This document shows, piece after piece, positions 15,003 through 22,377 of a stretch of 34,486 nucleotides of DNA. The notes beneath the pieces were generated by a model. That model had not been told where the DNA came from. It saw only the letters and a list, made by a program, of their open reading frames with translations, and made no database searches. The stretch's first letter is position 1, and each line of letters opens with the position of its first letter. A program made the position numbers and the translations under genes. This DNA is from an uncultured Bacteroidales bacterium. GTDB taxonomy: Bacteria > Bacteroidota > Bacteroidia > Bacteroidales > F082. The stretch covers positions 1-34,486 of the forward strand of contig CAMZEK010000028.1 of assembly GCA_947305795.1 (NCBI GenBank), read 5' to 3'.

Positions 15003-16142
15003 ATGGCAAGGATAAAACAGAAACAGCTTGATAATCCATTTGTTTATCAGGGATATGAGGGACCAGAATATTTCTGCGACCGTGAGGAAGAAACAAAAAA
15101 CATGATTTCCGCACTCGATAATGGGCGCAATTTGACCCTAATTTCTCCAAGAAAAATAGGGAAAACGGGGCTAATAAACCACGCTTTTTATCAAATTAAG
15201 AAGAAAAACAAGGATGCTATTTGCATCTATGTTGACATTTTTTCGACCAAAAACCTACAGGAGTTTGTGGAGACATTGTGTAGGGCGGTTATCGAAAACG
15301 CATTGGAAAGGGAGAAGACGTTTGCCAACAAGGTATTGGATTTTTTCAAGGGACTTCGGCCTACAATTACCCCTGACTTAATGACCGGAATGCCTACCGT
15401 TTCAGTCAGCGTGGTTCCCGTACAGGCTGAATATACGCTCAAAAGCATTTTCACCCATCTGAACGACTTGAACAAGCCTGTGTATCTGGCCATTGATGAG
15501 TTTCAGCAGATTACGGAATACCCGGAGAAAGGCACCGAGGCCATACTGCGTTCCTATATTCAGTTTATCCACCATGTGAATTTTATCTTCTCTGGCAGCA
15601 AAAAGCATTTGATGGAAGAGATGTTTTGTGCTCCCAACAGACCTTTCTATCAGAGTACGCAACTGATGAATCTAGAGCCACTCCAAGAGGAAACCTACTA
15701 TGACTTTGCCAGAAAGTTCTTTGAGGCAAAGAAAGGCTCATTCAGTCAAGATGTGTTCCACAACATCTATCAGCGATTTGACGGCTATACTTGGTATCTG
15801 CAAGCCATCCTGAATCGGTTGTACGAGCAGGGGAAAAAGGTGGAAACGGATAAACAGGCTGTTGAGGCCATTCTGTTTCATGTCAATGCGTTGGCACCAC
15901 ACTATCAAATGCTTACCTCATTTTTGACCGACAACCAATTCAGTTTGCTCAAAGCCATTGCCCATGCGGATGTCGTCGAGCAGCCATTAGGCAATGAGTT
16001 TATCAAACGCTTTGAACTGCCTAGCGCCAGTAGTGTCAAGTCAGCATTGAAGGTATTGGTTGATAAGGACTTGGTCTATCAAACCTCCGAAGGCTACATC
16101 GTATATGACCGCTTTCTCGGCCTTTGGCTGAAGAGGGTATGA
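15003..16142 (+). CDS. AAA ATPase of the archaeal ATPase family with winged-helix C-terminus
   Basis: A 379-residue cytoplasmic STAND-like ATPase. The N-terminal NPFVYQGYEGPEYFCDREEE is the usual entry segment. The P-loop LISPRKIGKTGL is at about 46-57, with the first Gly of the classical Walker A replaced by Ser, as is common in this family. Walker B is VYLAIDEFQQ (160-169) and a sensor segment FIFSGSKKHLM is at 195-204. The C-terminal 90 residues (FLTDNQFSLLKAIAHADVVE ... YIVYDRFLGLWLKRV) look like a winged helix. Bacteroidota encode many such orphan ATPases of unknown role. The GC content and codon choice seem somewhat lower than neighbours, hinting at transfer. The last 49 bases overlap the convergent gene. 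Confidence 0.85.
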   Translation: MARIKQKQLDNPFVYQGYEGPEYFCDREEETKNMISALDNGRNLTLISPRKIGKTGLINHAFYQIKKKNKDAICIYVDIFSTKNLQEFVETLCRAVIENALEREKTFANKVLDFFKGLRPTITPDLMTGMPTVSVSVVPVQAEYTLKSIFTHLNDLNKPVYLAIDEFQQITEYPEKGTEAILRSYIQFIHHVNFIFSGSKKHLMEEMFCAPNRPFYQSTQLMNLEPLQEETYYDFARKFFEAKKGSFSQDVFHNIYQRFDGYTWYLQAILNRLYEQGKKVETDKQAVEAILFHVNALAPHYQMLTSFLTDNQFSLLKAIAHADVVEQPLGNEFIKRFELPSASSVKSALKVLVDKDLVYQTSEGYIVYDRFLGLWLKRV

Positions 16143-16540
16143 TTTGCCTCACTTTCAACACGCATACTCCTAATATCCTGAATATTACTGACAATACTAA
16201 TAAGTCCAAACGTGATCAACAATGAAAGTGCCGTGGCAGTCAGCAGGCGGGAGTTGGCGGCCAACCATGAAAGCCAACCTGTTTGCACTCGGAAGGTAAA
16301 CAGAGGAACGGCGACAGACGTGGAAAGCAAAAACGCGATGGTGACACCGCCGCTGATGATGCCCACGACAAAGGCGACCACCAAGGCCATCTTATAGCGG
16401 CGAATTGTGGCCTCTTGGTGTTGTTTGATATACTCCACGGCTTCCAAACGCTTGTTGAGCGACGCCATAAATGCCTCGTTGTCATCGAATTGAGGTTTTT
16501 GGGCGAGGAAAAGATCCTCGAGGGCTTTGTCTTTGTTCAT
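16094..16540 (-). CDS. Two-helix membrane protein downstream of an ECF sigma factor (anti-sigma-like position)
   Basis: 148 residues. The cytoplasmic N-terminal part of about 50 residues (MNKDKALEDLFLAQKPQFDD onward) is charged and helical. Two membrane helices follow (MALVVAFVVGIISGGVTIAF and ATALSLLITFGLISIV), then a basic tail. Its start overlaps the sigma gene stop by 4 bases, so translation is coupled. In Bacteroidota, small membrane proteins in this position often bind and hold the ECF sigma factor; here the role is inferred from position and topology only, as no zinc-binding anti-sigma motif is visible. The 3' end overlaps the convergent ATPase gene by 49 bases. Confidence 0.7.
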   Translation of the reverse strand: MNKDKALEDLFLAQKPQFDDNEAFMASLNKRLEAVEYIKQHQEATIRRYKMALVVAFVVGIISGGVTIAFLLSTSVAVPLFTFRVQTGWLSWLAANSRLLTATALSLLITFGLISIVSNIQDIRSMRVESEANHTLFSQRPRKRSYTM

Positions 16541-17013
16541 AGCTTCAGTTTTTCTTTCAGTTGGTCACGTCCCCGTGAGAGTTGTTTCTTTACGGCATCT
16601 TCCGATGCCTCGGTAATGGCTGCTATCTCTTTGATATTGTATCCGTTGAGATAGAACAGCGTGATGGCCGAGCGTTCCTTGGGCGGAAGGGTCCGCAGGG
16701 CCAAGTAAAGGTCTTGGTGCTCGAAGGAAGCATCGGCGGAAGTGTTGCTGACAAGAGCCCGTGCTTCATCGAGGCTTTCTGTTGTGCGGCAGCTTGCCTT
16801 GTGGTTGAGGAAGGTGTTATGGGCGATCTTGAACAGCCACGAGCGGAACCGTCCCTTCTCCTGATAGCCTGCCGACGAGAGGTAAGCCTTGACCAAAGCA
16901 TCTTGCGCGATGTCGTCGGCTTCGTCCTTGTTGCCGCAGCAGAGGTAGAGCAAGAAGCCCCGCAAGGCCTCCTGCTCACGCTCCACAAGTTCTATGAATC
17001 CTTCGCGTGTCAC
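16537..17013 (-). CDS. ECF-type RNA polymerase sigma factor
   Basis: 158 residues with both sigma regions. Region 2 covers about residues 5-75 (LLYLCCGNKDEADDIAQDAL, then GRFRSWLFKIAHNTFLNHK). Region 4 covers about 100-155 (YLALRTLPPKERSAITLFYL, then IAAITEASEDAVKKQLSRGR). It directs RNA polymerase to specific promoters, usually in response to an envelope signal. The start is GTG at 17013, 3 bases after the stop of the upstream membrane gene. It is the middle gene of a three-gene operon flanked by two small membrane proteins, consistent with regulation at the membrane. Confidence 0.92.
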   Translation of the reverse strand: MTREGFIELVEREQEALRGFLLYLCCGNKDEADDIAQDALVKAYLSSAGYQEKGRFRSWLFKIAHNTFLNHKASCRTTESLDEARALVSNTSADASFEHQDLYLALRTLPPKERSAITLFYLNGYNIKEIAAITEASEDAVKKQLSRGRDQLKEKLKL

Positions 17014-17016
17014 GGA

Positions 17017-17481
17017 TTACTGTTGCTTGGTCAGGTTGTTTTGCTCTGCTTCGATTTCTTTGGCAAGCATCTTTTTGCCTACAGCATAATTGATGAGGAA
17101 GGCGATACCTATGCCCAACAGAACCACACCAAAACCAATGGCAGTTTGAACATCTTCAGCTATGTGGATTTCTTGGGTTGAAAGAAAAAAACCAAAGGCT
17201 ATCAAACCAATGCCCAGTATGGTGGTGATGCAGCCCCAAAGTAGTTTCGAAAGCAGTTTTTCCTTCAACGACTTTTTCTTGGGCGAAATCTTTTTCATCA
17301 GCTCTTCGACATCCATATCAGGATGCTTCTCGATGGCTGTTGTTACAATTTGCATATGGTCTCTTGACTCATTAATCTTACGACGCGTTTCCAGCCAAAT
17401 AAACACAATGGGAAGTACGCATCCACATGCAATAACGGGAATCGTGTCGACAAAATTCAACCAAACTAAATTGCTATCCAT
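17017..17481 (-). CDS. DUF6249-like membrane protein upstream of the sigma factor
   Basis: 154 residues. It has an N-terminal membrane helix VIACGCVLPIVFIWLE, then a cytoplasmic segment ETRRKINESRDHMQIVTTAI and EKHPDMDVEELMKKISPKKK, and two further helices (TILGIGLIAFGFFLS and AIGFGVVLLGIGIAFLINYA). This pattern matches the small proteins annotated as DUF6249 that sit beside ECF sigma genes in Bacteroidota; I make that match from memory. It is first gene of the operon, with the sigma gene 3 bases on. Possible roles are signal input or sigma sequestration. Confidence 0.7.
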   Translation of the reverse strand: MDSNLVWLNFVDTIPVIACGCVLPIVFIWLETRRKINESRDHMQIVTTAIEKHPDMDVEELMKKISPKKKSLKEKLLSKLLWGCITTILGIGLIAFGFFLSTQEIHIAEDVQTAIGFGVVLLGIGIAFLINYAVGKKMLAKEIEAEQNNLTKQQ

Positions 17482-17606
17482 TTTCTTTTGTTTTTAGTGT
17501 TAAACTTCTGTTTTCTTGAACCAGTTCGCCTTTATAACAAATTCAGAGGCCAAAAGGTGACATCAATTTGAATATTTTCTAAAAAAAAGTTCTTCTTGAA
17601 CCACTG

Positions 17607-17614
17607 CAAAGATA
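17607..17614 (-). promoter_or_regulatory. -7 promoter element TATCTTTG for the sigma operon
   Basis: Exact TAnnTTTG on the minus strand, 126 bases before the ATG at 17481. This leaves an unusually long leader of about 120 bases; an ECF-type autoregulatory promoter closer to the gene may also exist but was not identified. Confidence 0.4.
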
Positions 17615-17651
17615 GAAAAACCGCGACTATACTGCACATGTATAAATTTTG

Positions 17652-17659
17652 TATTTTTG
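17652..17659 (+). promoter_or_regulatory. -7 promoter element TATTTTTG for the M28 peptidase
   Basis: TATTTTTG 26 bases before the ATG at 17686. It lies downstream of an in-frame ATG at 17596, which rules out that earlier start. Confidence 0.6.
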
Positions 17660-17685
17660 CGATTCGAAAGCAAAAATTCATCGCA

Positions 17686-18939
17686 ATGAAAAGAATATTG
17701 ATTCTCATGCTGGCTTTTGCCGCCATGCAACTGAACGCGCAGGATTTGGCGCATTACAAACAGATTGTCAAGGAGTTGAGTTCCTCGAAATACCAAGGCC
17801 GCGGCTATGCCAAGGACGGAGCCAACAAGGCGGGAAAGTATTTGGAAAAAGAATTCACCAAGGCGGGTGTCGATGAGGTCGTCTGCCAGCCTTTCACCAT
17901 CGACATCAACACTTTCCCCGGAAAGATGAAGATGTGGGCCGACGGAAAGAAACTCACCCCAGGCGTCGATTTCTCCATGCGTGAGTATTCCCCTGGCGTA
18001 CGCGGGACATTCCCTGTCTATCATGTTGATACCGTGAATTTTGACCCCGAAAAGATGTTTGCAGACCTGGCCAAGCCTGAATACGCCAACTGTTTCGTGG
18101 TCTGCGAGTTTTGGTTCTCCTATCGTCATGGAAAGGACTTCGCACGTCTGCAAAAACCCGGTGAATGCTCCAATGCTGGCGTCATCAATACTTGGACGTC
18201 ACCTATCAAGTTCTATAAGGCTTACGGCCACCGTGTGGTGGAGAAACCCATCATTTGGGTGACACCCGAAGCCATCGAAGGTGTGAAATCCATCCGCGTG
18301 GATATCGACAACAAGTTCCTGAAAGACTACGAACTCTTCAATGTTATCGCCAAGGTGGAAGGTAGGAAACATGACAGTTGCTACGTGTTCACAGCGCACT
18401 ACGACCATCTCGGCAACCTCGGCAAGAAAGTGTATTATGCCGGTGCCAACGACAACGCCTCCGGCACCGCCACCATAGTAACCTTGGCTGAGTATTACGC
18501 TCAACACCGCCCCGAATACGACATGTATTTCATCGCTTTCTCGGGCGAGGACGCCAACCTTCGCGGCTCGGAGTTCTATGCCAAGAACCCCATCGTGCCG
18601 TTGGAGCAAATCAAATACCTTTTCAACATTGACATGATTGGTGACAACAATCCGGTGCAATATTGCGAGGTCAGCGAGGAGGGGATGCGTGGTTTCGCCT
18701 TGTTTGAGCAAATCAACAACGAGAAGCACCATTTCAAGAGCCTGAACCGTGGCGAATTGGCCGGCAACAGCGACCACTATCCCTTTGCCACGCGCCACGT
18801 GCCCTGCATTTTCCTCGAGAATCAAGAAGGCGACGCTTTCCCCTATTACCACACCATTTTTGACACCTACGAGAACGCCGTTTTCGACAGCTATGAGCCA
18901 GTGTTTAGGCTGGTAAGAGATTTTGTGGAGCGGTACTAA
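17686..18939 (+). CDS. Secreted M28-family zinc aminopeptidase
   Basis: 417 residues from the ATG at 17686. The signal peptide is MKRILILMLAFAAMQLNA. The catalytic domain fills the C-terminal half. Metal and catalytic residues of family M28 are all visible: His238 in TAHYDHLG, Asp256 in GANDNASG, Glu288-Asp289 in SGEDANLRGS, Asp316 in NIDMIGDN and His390 in YYHTIFD. Residues 20-220 form a PA-like insert and prodomain-like region (SSKYQGRGYAKDGANKAGKY is the usual start). It trims N-terminal residues from peptides, probably in the periplasm, since there is no T9SS domain and no lipobox. It stands alone, with no partner gene on the same strand. Confidence 0.92.
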   Translation: MKRILILMLAFAAMQLNAQDLAHYKQIVKELSSSKYQGRGYAKDGANKAGKYLEKEFTKAGVDEVVCQPFTIDINTFPGKMKMWADGKKLTPGVDFSMREYSPGVRGTFPVYHVDTVNFDPEKMFADLAKPEYANCFVVCEFWFSYRHGKDFARLQKPGECSNAGVINTWTSPIKFYKAYGHRVVEKPIIWVTPEAIEGVKSIRVDIDNKFLKDYELFNVIAKVEGRKHDSCYVFTAHYDHLGNLGKKVYYAGANDNASGTATIVTLAEYYAQHRPEYDMYFIAFSGEDANLRGSEFYAKNPIVPLEQIKYLFNIDMIGDNNPVQYCEVSEEGMRGFALFEQINNEKHHFKSLNRGELAGNSDHYPFATRHVPCIFLENQEGDAFPYYHTIFDTYENAVFDSYEPVFRLVRDFVERY

Positions 18940-19007
18940 GCCGCCCCGACGAATCCACATGACAGCAGCACTAGCGTTAAAACTAAGTAAGTGACGGTAT
19001 TATAAAA

Positions 19008-19595
19008 TCAAATCAACTCATCCTCGTTGATCAAATTGTTCAGCAAGGCATAGACGGTAAGGCCCGAAACCGACTTGATACCTGTTTTTCGAGTGATGTT
19101 CTTCCGGTGGGATATGACCGTATGGATGGAGATGTTCATCTGGTCGGCTATTTCCTTGTTCATCATGCCTTTGGCGACGGCCACCAGCACATCGGCCTCG
19201 CGTTTTGAGAGTTCCACGTCGTCGGTATTCTTCGTGGTTTCGCTCTGCGCAAATTCGTTCATCTTGCTGATGATTTTCGACCGCGTGTCGTTGATTTCGA
19301 TAACCCCGCTGTATGGTGTCAACATGGAATGGTCGAGGCAGGAGGTCACTAAGGCAATCATGATGACTTGCGGGTGTTCTTTGCCCAACTGCGAAAGGAA
19401 ATCCTTGTTGTGAAAACCTAATAGTGCAGGGTTGATAATCAGCAAATTGGCATCAGAAGCCACAATCTTCTCGGAGAGATGCTCGGGATTGTCAAGGCGC
19501 GAAACCACATCGAACTGCGCCATGCCATCGATGATCTCGGCCAACCCAATGGCAATCATCTCCGAGGCTTCACAAATGATGACACGGCTTCTCAT
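19008..19595 (-). CDS. LuxR/NarL-type regulator with degenerate receiver
   Basis: 195 residues. The N-terminal 115 residues (MRSRVIICEASEMIAIGLAE) have a receiver-like fold pattern. The position of the phosphorylated Asp reads LLIINPALLG, that is Asn-Pro, so phosphotransfer is unlikely. The C-terminal part is a LuxR helix-turn-helix (LSKREADVLVAVAKGMMNKE and NISIHTVISHRKNITRKTGI, about residues 130-175), which binds DNA. The start overlaps the stop of the hemerythrin gene by 4 bases (ATGA), so the two are translationally coupled and probably form one sensing unit. Confidence 0.88.
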   Translation of the reverse strand: MRSRVIICEASEMIAIGLAEIIDGMAQFDVVSRLDNPEHLSEKIVASDANLLIINPALLGFHNKDFLSQLGKEHPQVIMIALVTSCLDHSMLTPYSGVIEINDTRSKIISKMNEFAQSETTKNTDDVELSKREADVLVAVAKGMMNKEIADQMNISIHTVISHRKNITRKTGIKSVSGLTVYALLNNLINEDELI

Positions 19596-20293
19596 GGTTG
19601 GACATTTTCAAGGGATTCAACGTATGGGATGAGAATGCGTTCCTCGATAAGTGAATGGCGATTCAGGTCGTCGCTCAATTCCATGATGTCATACGAAATC
19701 TCAATGCGTTCCTTGGGCAAGATGTCGCCTGGCAGGTATTTGAGCAGGATGTTCATCATGTCGTCGAGGGTATCCTGAATATTGGTGTGATTATGCTCAA
19801 ACTCGTCAATCTTGTAGGAACCGGAGCGTTGTCCTTCGAGCAAGGCCTCAATATAAGGAAAAACCACTTCTTCCTCGTAGTATTGGATATGCCTCATCAC
19901 CTCCTGTTTGTACTCGTCATAGAAATGGCTGAGCATCGGGCCGTATTTCTGTCCGCAGGCTTCGATAATGTTGTGCAGATGTTCCTCAATATGCGGAAAA
20001 CGCTCGTCAAGATAATACCGATGCGAGGCTTTCAGATACGAGAGGAGATCACCCAGATCGATGTGTCGGAGTTCTTCCTTTCCCGGCCTGAAATTGCCGT
20101 TGGAGTAGATTTCGCAAATCATAAGGAAGAGATTGGTGTTGACACGGCTCATCTGACATACCTGAGCTACATTACGGTCGCCAAAGCCCAATCCAATGCC
20201 AAAACGAGGCAATAGTTGCAACAGCCGACGGTCATCCGTCAACAGTTCGGCAAATTTGGTGTTTTTTGAGAATGGTGTTTTCTTTTGGGGCAT
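19592..20293 (-). CDS. Hemerythrin-domain protein (RIC/YtfE-like)
   Basis: About 233 residues from the ATG at 20293, chosen because the promoter at 20315-20322 excludes an earlier ATG at 20317. The N-terminal segment AELLTDDRRLLQLLPRFGIG and GFGDRNVAQVC resembles the DUF542 part of ScdA/YtfE iron-centre repair proteins, but without the paired Cys. The rest is a four-helix hemerythrin fold with candidate di-iron ligands in ASHRYYLDERFPHIEEHLH, MRHIQYYEEEVVFPY (HxxxE), EFEHNHTNIQD and NRHSLIEERILIPY (HxxxE). The family binds oxygen or nitric oxide or delivers iron for repair of iron-sulfur clusters. Coupling to a DNA-binding regulator suggests a sensor role. Confidence 0.85.
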   Translation of the reverse strand: MPQKKTPFSKNTKFAELLTDDRRLLQLLPRFGIGLGFGDRNVAQVCQMSRVNTNLFLMICEIYSNGNFRPGKEELRHIDLGDLLSYLKASHRYYLDERFPHIEEHLHNIIEACGQKYGPMLSHFYDEYKQEVMRHIQYYEEEVVFPYIEALLEGQRSGSYKIDEFEHNHTNIQDTLDDMMNILLKYLPGDILPKERIEISYDIMELSDDLNRHSLIEERILIPYVESLENVQP

Positions 20294-20314
20294 GATACAG
20301 CTTTTTTGATGTTG

Positions 20315-20322
20315 CAAAAATA
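20315..20322 (-). promoter_or_regulatory. -7 promoter element TATTTTTG for the hemerythrin/LuxR pair
   Basis: TATTTTTG on the minus strand, 21 bases before the ATG at 20293. Confidence 0.6.
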
Positions 20323-20526
20323 GTAAAAATGCCCTCAGGTCGACATCCTTATTTGTGACGATTCAGCATCTCAAAAACCCCATAGAATAGGGATTTCACG
20401 GTTTGTGGGATGTCCGTTTCTTTGCAGCAGATTTTTGTCATACATCCTAGGATGAGTTTTGAGTTAGTTTTCAGATGCAGGGACAAAGTTTGTTCCTGCA
20501 TCTTTTTTGCGAAAGCCCAAAAATTG
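20323..20526 (+). other. Gene-free stretch with palindrome and orphan terminator
   Basis: No convincing protein gene on either strand between the hemerythrin promoter and the DUF1295 promoter. It holds a perfect 12-base palindrome CATCCTAGGATG (20443-20454), weak -7-like sequences TTTCTTTG (20417-20424) and GATTTTTG (20430-20437), and the terminator at 20473-20508. A 67-residue minus-strand frame covers it but overlaps these signals and is not favoured. Confidence 0.4.
20473..20508 (+). terminator. Strong intrinsic terminator without an obvious upstream gene
   Basis: AGATGCAGG 20473-20481 pairs with CCTGCATCT 20495-20503; the inner part is itself largely self-complementary, and a run of six T ends at 20508. 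The orientation is plus, but the nearest upstream genes are on the minus strand, so it may end a small RNA or protect the next promoter from read-through. Confidence 0.65.
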
Positions 20527-20534
20527 TATTTTTG
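20527..20534 (+). promoter_or_regulatory. -7 promoter element TATTTTTG for the DUF1295 gene
   Basis: TATTTTTG 83 bases before the ATG at 20618, giving a leader of roughly 75 bases. Confidence 0.5.
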
Positions 20535-20617
20535 CGGCATTATTGAGACCACACCAAAGCTTTTTCAAAATGTTGGGCAACACATATATTATGAACTGAG
20601 TAAACCAGAATAACTTT

Positions 20618-21565
20618 ATGAACAAATTGAACATTCCCCTGATGTGCACGCTGCTCTTGCTCTCGCTTGTAGTGTGCCCCATTCTTTACATCTATGTAGG
20701 TCCGGCGCTTAATGACTTGCAGTTGGAAACACTAAAAATCATCGGCATTGTCGCTGGATGTAGCGCTTTACTCTGCTTCACGTTGGGTGAAATCACCGGC
20801 AACAATAGTCAGGTCGACAAGATTTGGAGCCTTCTTCCTATCGCTTATTGCTGGATTATCGCTGTGAAGGGCGGCATGCATCCCAGACTCGTCGTGATAG
20901 CAGTATTAGCCACCCTTTGGGGCATTCGCCTCACATACAACTTTGCTCGAAAAGGAGCTTACAAACTCAAGTTCTGGGAAGGTGAGGAAGACTATCGTTG
21001 GGAGAAGGTCCGTGCCCTTCCTTTTCTTCAAAACAGAGCGGTATGGATGGCTTTCGACCTCTTTTTCATCTCCGGCTATCAGAACGCACTCATACTCATG
21101 TTCACCTTCCCCGCGTTGGTCTGCATGGGTTCCACCGTGCCCTTCGGCTGGGTGGATGTCGTTGCCGCCATCCTGATGTTTGGCTTCATCGTTTATGAAA
21201 CGGTAGCCGACGAACAACAATGGAAGTTTCAGTGCAAGAAATGGGCCATAATCAAGTCTGGAAAAACGTTGGAAGAGCTTCCTACGCCCTACAACAAAGG
21301 CTTTAATACCATCGGGTTATGGAATGTGAGCCGTCATCCCAACTATATGGCCGAGCAAGCCATCTGGGTAAGCCTCTATATTTTCTCCATCGGTGCCGGT
21401 GTCGGCATAGTCAACTGGAGCATGATTGGAGCCTTGCTGCTGATTGTCCTCTTTACAGCTAGTACTAACCTTGTCGAAGGTATCAGCGGCGACAAGTACC
21501 CGGAATACGCTGAGTATTGCAAAAAGGTGAACAAGTTTTTCCCAGGGCGTAAATACGAGGCGTAA
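20618..21565 (+). CDS. DUF1295 membrane protein (steroid 5-alpha-reductase-like fold)
   Basis: A 315-residue integral membrane protein with about eight hydrophobic segments. DUF1295 marks are VDKIWSLLPIAYCWI, LATLWGIRLTYNFARKGAY, EDYRWEKVR, a C-terminal FNTIGLWNVSRHPNYMAEQA and an SGDKYPEYAEYCKKVNKFFP tail. The family shares its fold with steroid 5-alpha-reductases and isoprenylcysteine methyltransferases and is thought to reduce or modify lipids using a nucleotide cofactor. No specific substrate is known. It stands alone and is closed by a strong terminator at 21611-21656. Confidence 0.88.
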   Translation: MNKLNIPLMCTLLLLSLVVCPILYIYVGPALNDLQLETLKIIGIVAGCSALLCFTLGEITGNNSQVDKIWSLLPIAYCWIIAVKGGMHPRLVVIAVLATLWGIRLTYNFARKGAYKLKFWEGEEDYRWEKVRALPFLQNRAVWMAFDLFFISGYQNALILMFTFPALVCMGSTVPFGWVDVVAAILMFGFIVYETVADEQQWKFQCKKWAIIKSGKTLEELPTPYNKGFNTIGLWNVSRHPNYMAEQAIWVSLYIFSIGAGVGIVNWSMIGALLLIVLFTASTNLVEGISGDKYPEYAEYCKKVNKFFPGRKYEA

Positions 21566-21610
21566 TCAAACAAGGACTAATTTGAGAAAGAACTAGTGCC
21601 TTTAGTCAAA

Positions 21611-21656
21611 AAATGAAAAGAGTCGCAACCATTATGATTACGACTCTTTTTTCATT
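21611..21656 (+). terminator. Strong intrinsic terminator after the DUF1295 gene
   Basis: AAAAGAGTCG 21616-21625 pairs with CGACTCTTTT 21641-21650 around a 15-base loop, followed by further T. The flanking bases (AATG and CATT) extend the stem. Confidence 0.8.
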
Positions 21657-21679
21657 GTGTTTATTGGTTTAAAAAGTTA

Positions 21680-22036
21680 TCATTTTTTGCAATACTTAGC
21701 AGGATAGTAGCCCATGAGCCAGGCTATTAGTTTACATGCAGCGTTGTTGACCTTAGGAGTGAGCTTGGCCCAGACACCTTCAGTGAGAGGCAGGGTGTTG
21801 GTCGTCAATGGTTTCCGTCAAGTAGTGTCAGTCAGGATTTCTTTCTGTTTGACACCAGCGGCGTCGAGGTAGTTGATTTCCACGTCGGCGACATTCAGCA
21901 CGTCGGGGCTGACGGAGACGTAATACAACATCTTCACCTCGGGGTTCTTGTTTTCTTTTTTGCATTGTGTGAACTGTGTCACTGTGAGGCCGCAAAGCAC
22001 GACTGCGACCAAAGTCATTAAAATGTTAGGTTTCAT
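21680..22036 (-). pseudogene. Small lipoprotein gene interrupted by an in-frame TGA
   Basis: The frame from ATG 22036 encodes a lipoprotein-like start (MKPNILMTLVAVVLCGLTVT, then QFTQCKKE with a lipobox Cys), runs 72 codons to TGA at 21820-21818, and then stays open in the same frame for 45 more codons to a second TGA at 21682-21680. The continuation has normal coding character (LPLTEGVWAKLTPKVNNAAC, then KLIAWLMGYYPAKYCKK). The simplest reading is one 118-codon gene with a TGG-to-TGA nonsense change (context ACT ACT TGA CGG). Family not recognised. If the 72-residue product is made, it still has a signal and lipobox. A sequencing error or natural read-through cannot be excluded. Confidence 0.6.
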
Positions 22037-22088
22037 TTTTGAATGATGTTAATTGATTAATAATGTGTTAATTAATAATTCAAGTTTT

Positions 22089-22242
22089 GCACATCTCTAA
22101 GGGATGCATAAGGTTGATGCTGTTTGTTTTACCGATAGCAAATCCCTACTGGATTAGTCGAACGCTATGGCAGGGCATCCCATCGGGATGCACGTTCGGT
22201 AAAAAACGAAACCTCGGGACAACTGCATCCCATCGGGATGCA
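22089..22242. repeat. REP-like GCATCCC palindromes, two full copies and one degenerate
   Basis: GCATCCCATCGGGATGC occurs exactly at 22175-22191 and 22225-22241, fifty bases apart, each a 7-bp stem with an ATC loop; the second extends to TGCA at both ends. A degenerate copy at about 22089-22108 keeps the GGGATGCA half. The first copy is enclosed by CGAACG 22159-22164 and CGTTCG 22193-22198. The arrangement resembles bacterial REP/BIME intergenic palindromes. No gene is seen in 22037-22360. Confidence 0.65.
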
Positions 22243-22360
22243 CCACAACTAGCGAAACTTGAATACATATTTTATCGAAATGCCAAAACGTATAACAAAA
22301 GTCGTAGCTCTCTGACCGGTAAAATTAGCACATTTTGTAGCTCGATAAAGAAAAAAGCAC

Positions 22361-22368
22361 TATTTTTG
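22361..22368 (+). promoter_or_regulatory. -7 promoter element TATTTTTG for the cobalamin riboswitch transcript
   Basis: TATTTTTG just upstream of the riboswitch; the predicted start of transcription is about 22375. Confidence 0.6.
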
Positions 22369-22377
22369 CCGTCGGAT

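Noticed and set aside
20349..20552. A 67-codon minus-strand frame between the hemerythrin and DUF1295 genes
   Set aside because: It overlaps a strong plus-strand terminator and promoter, with no start signal of its own; kept only as a remote alternative.
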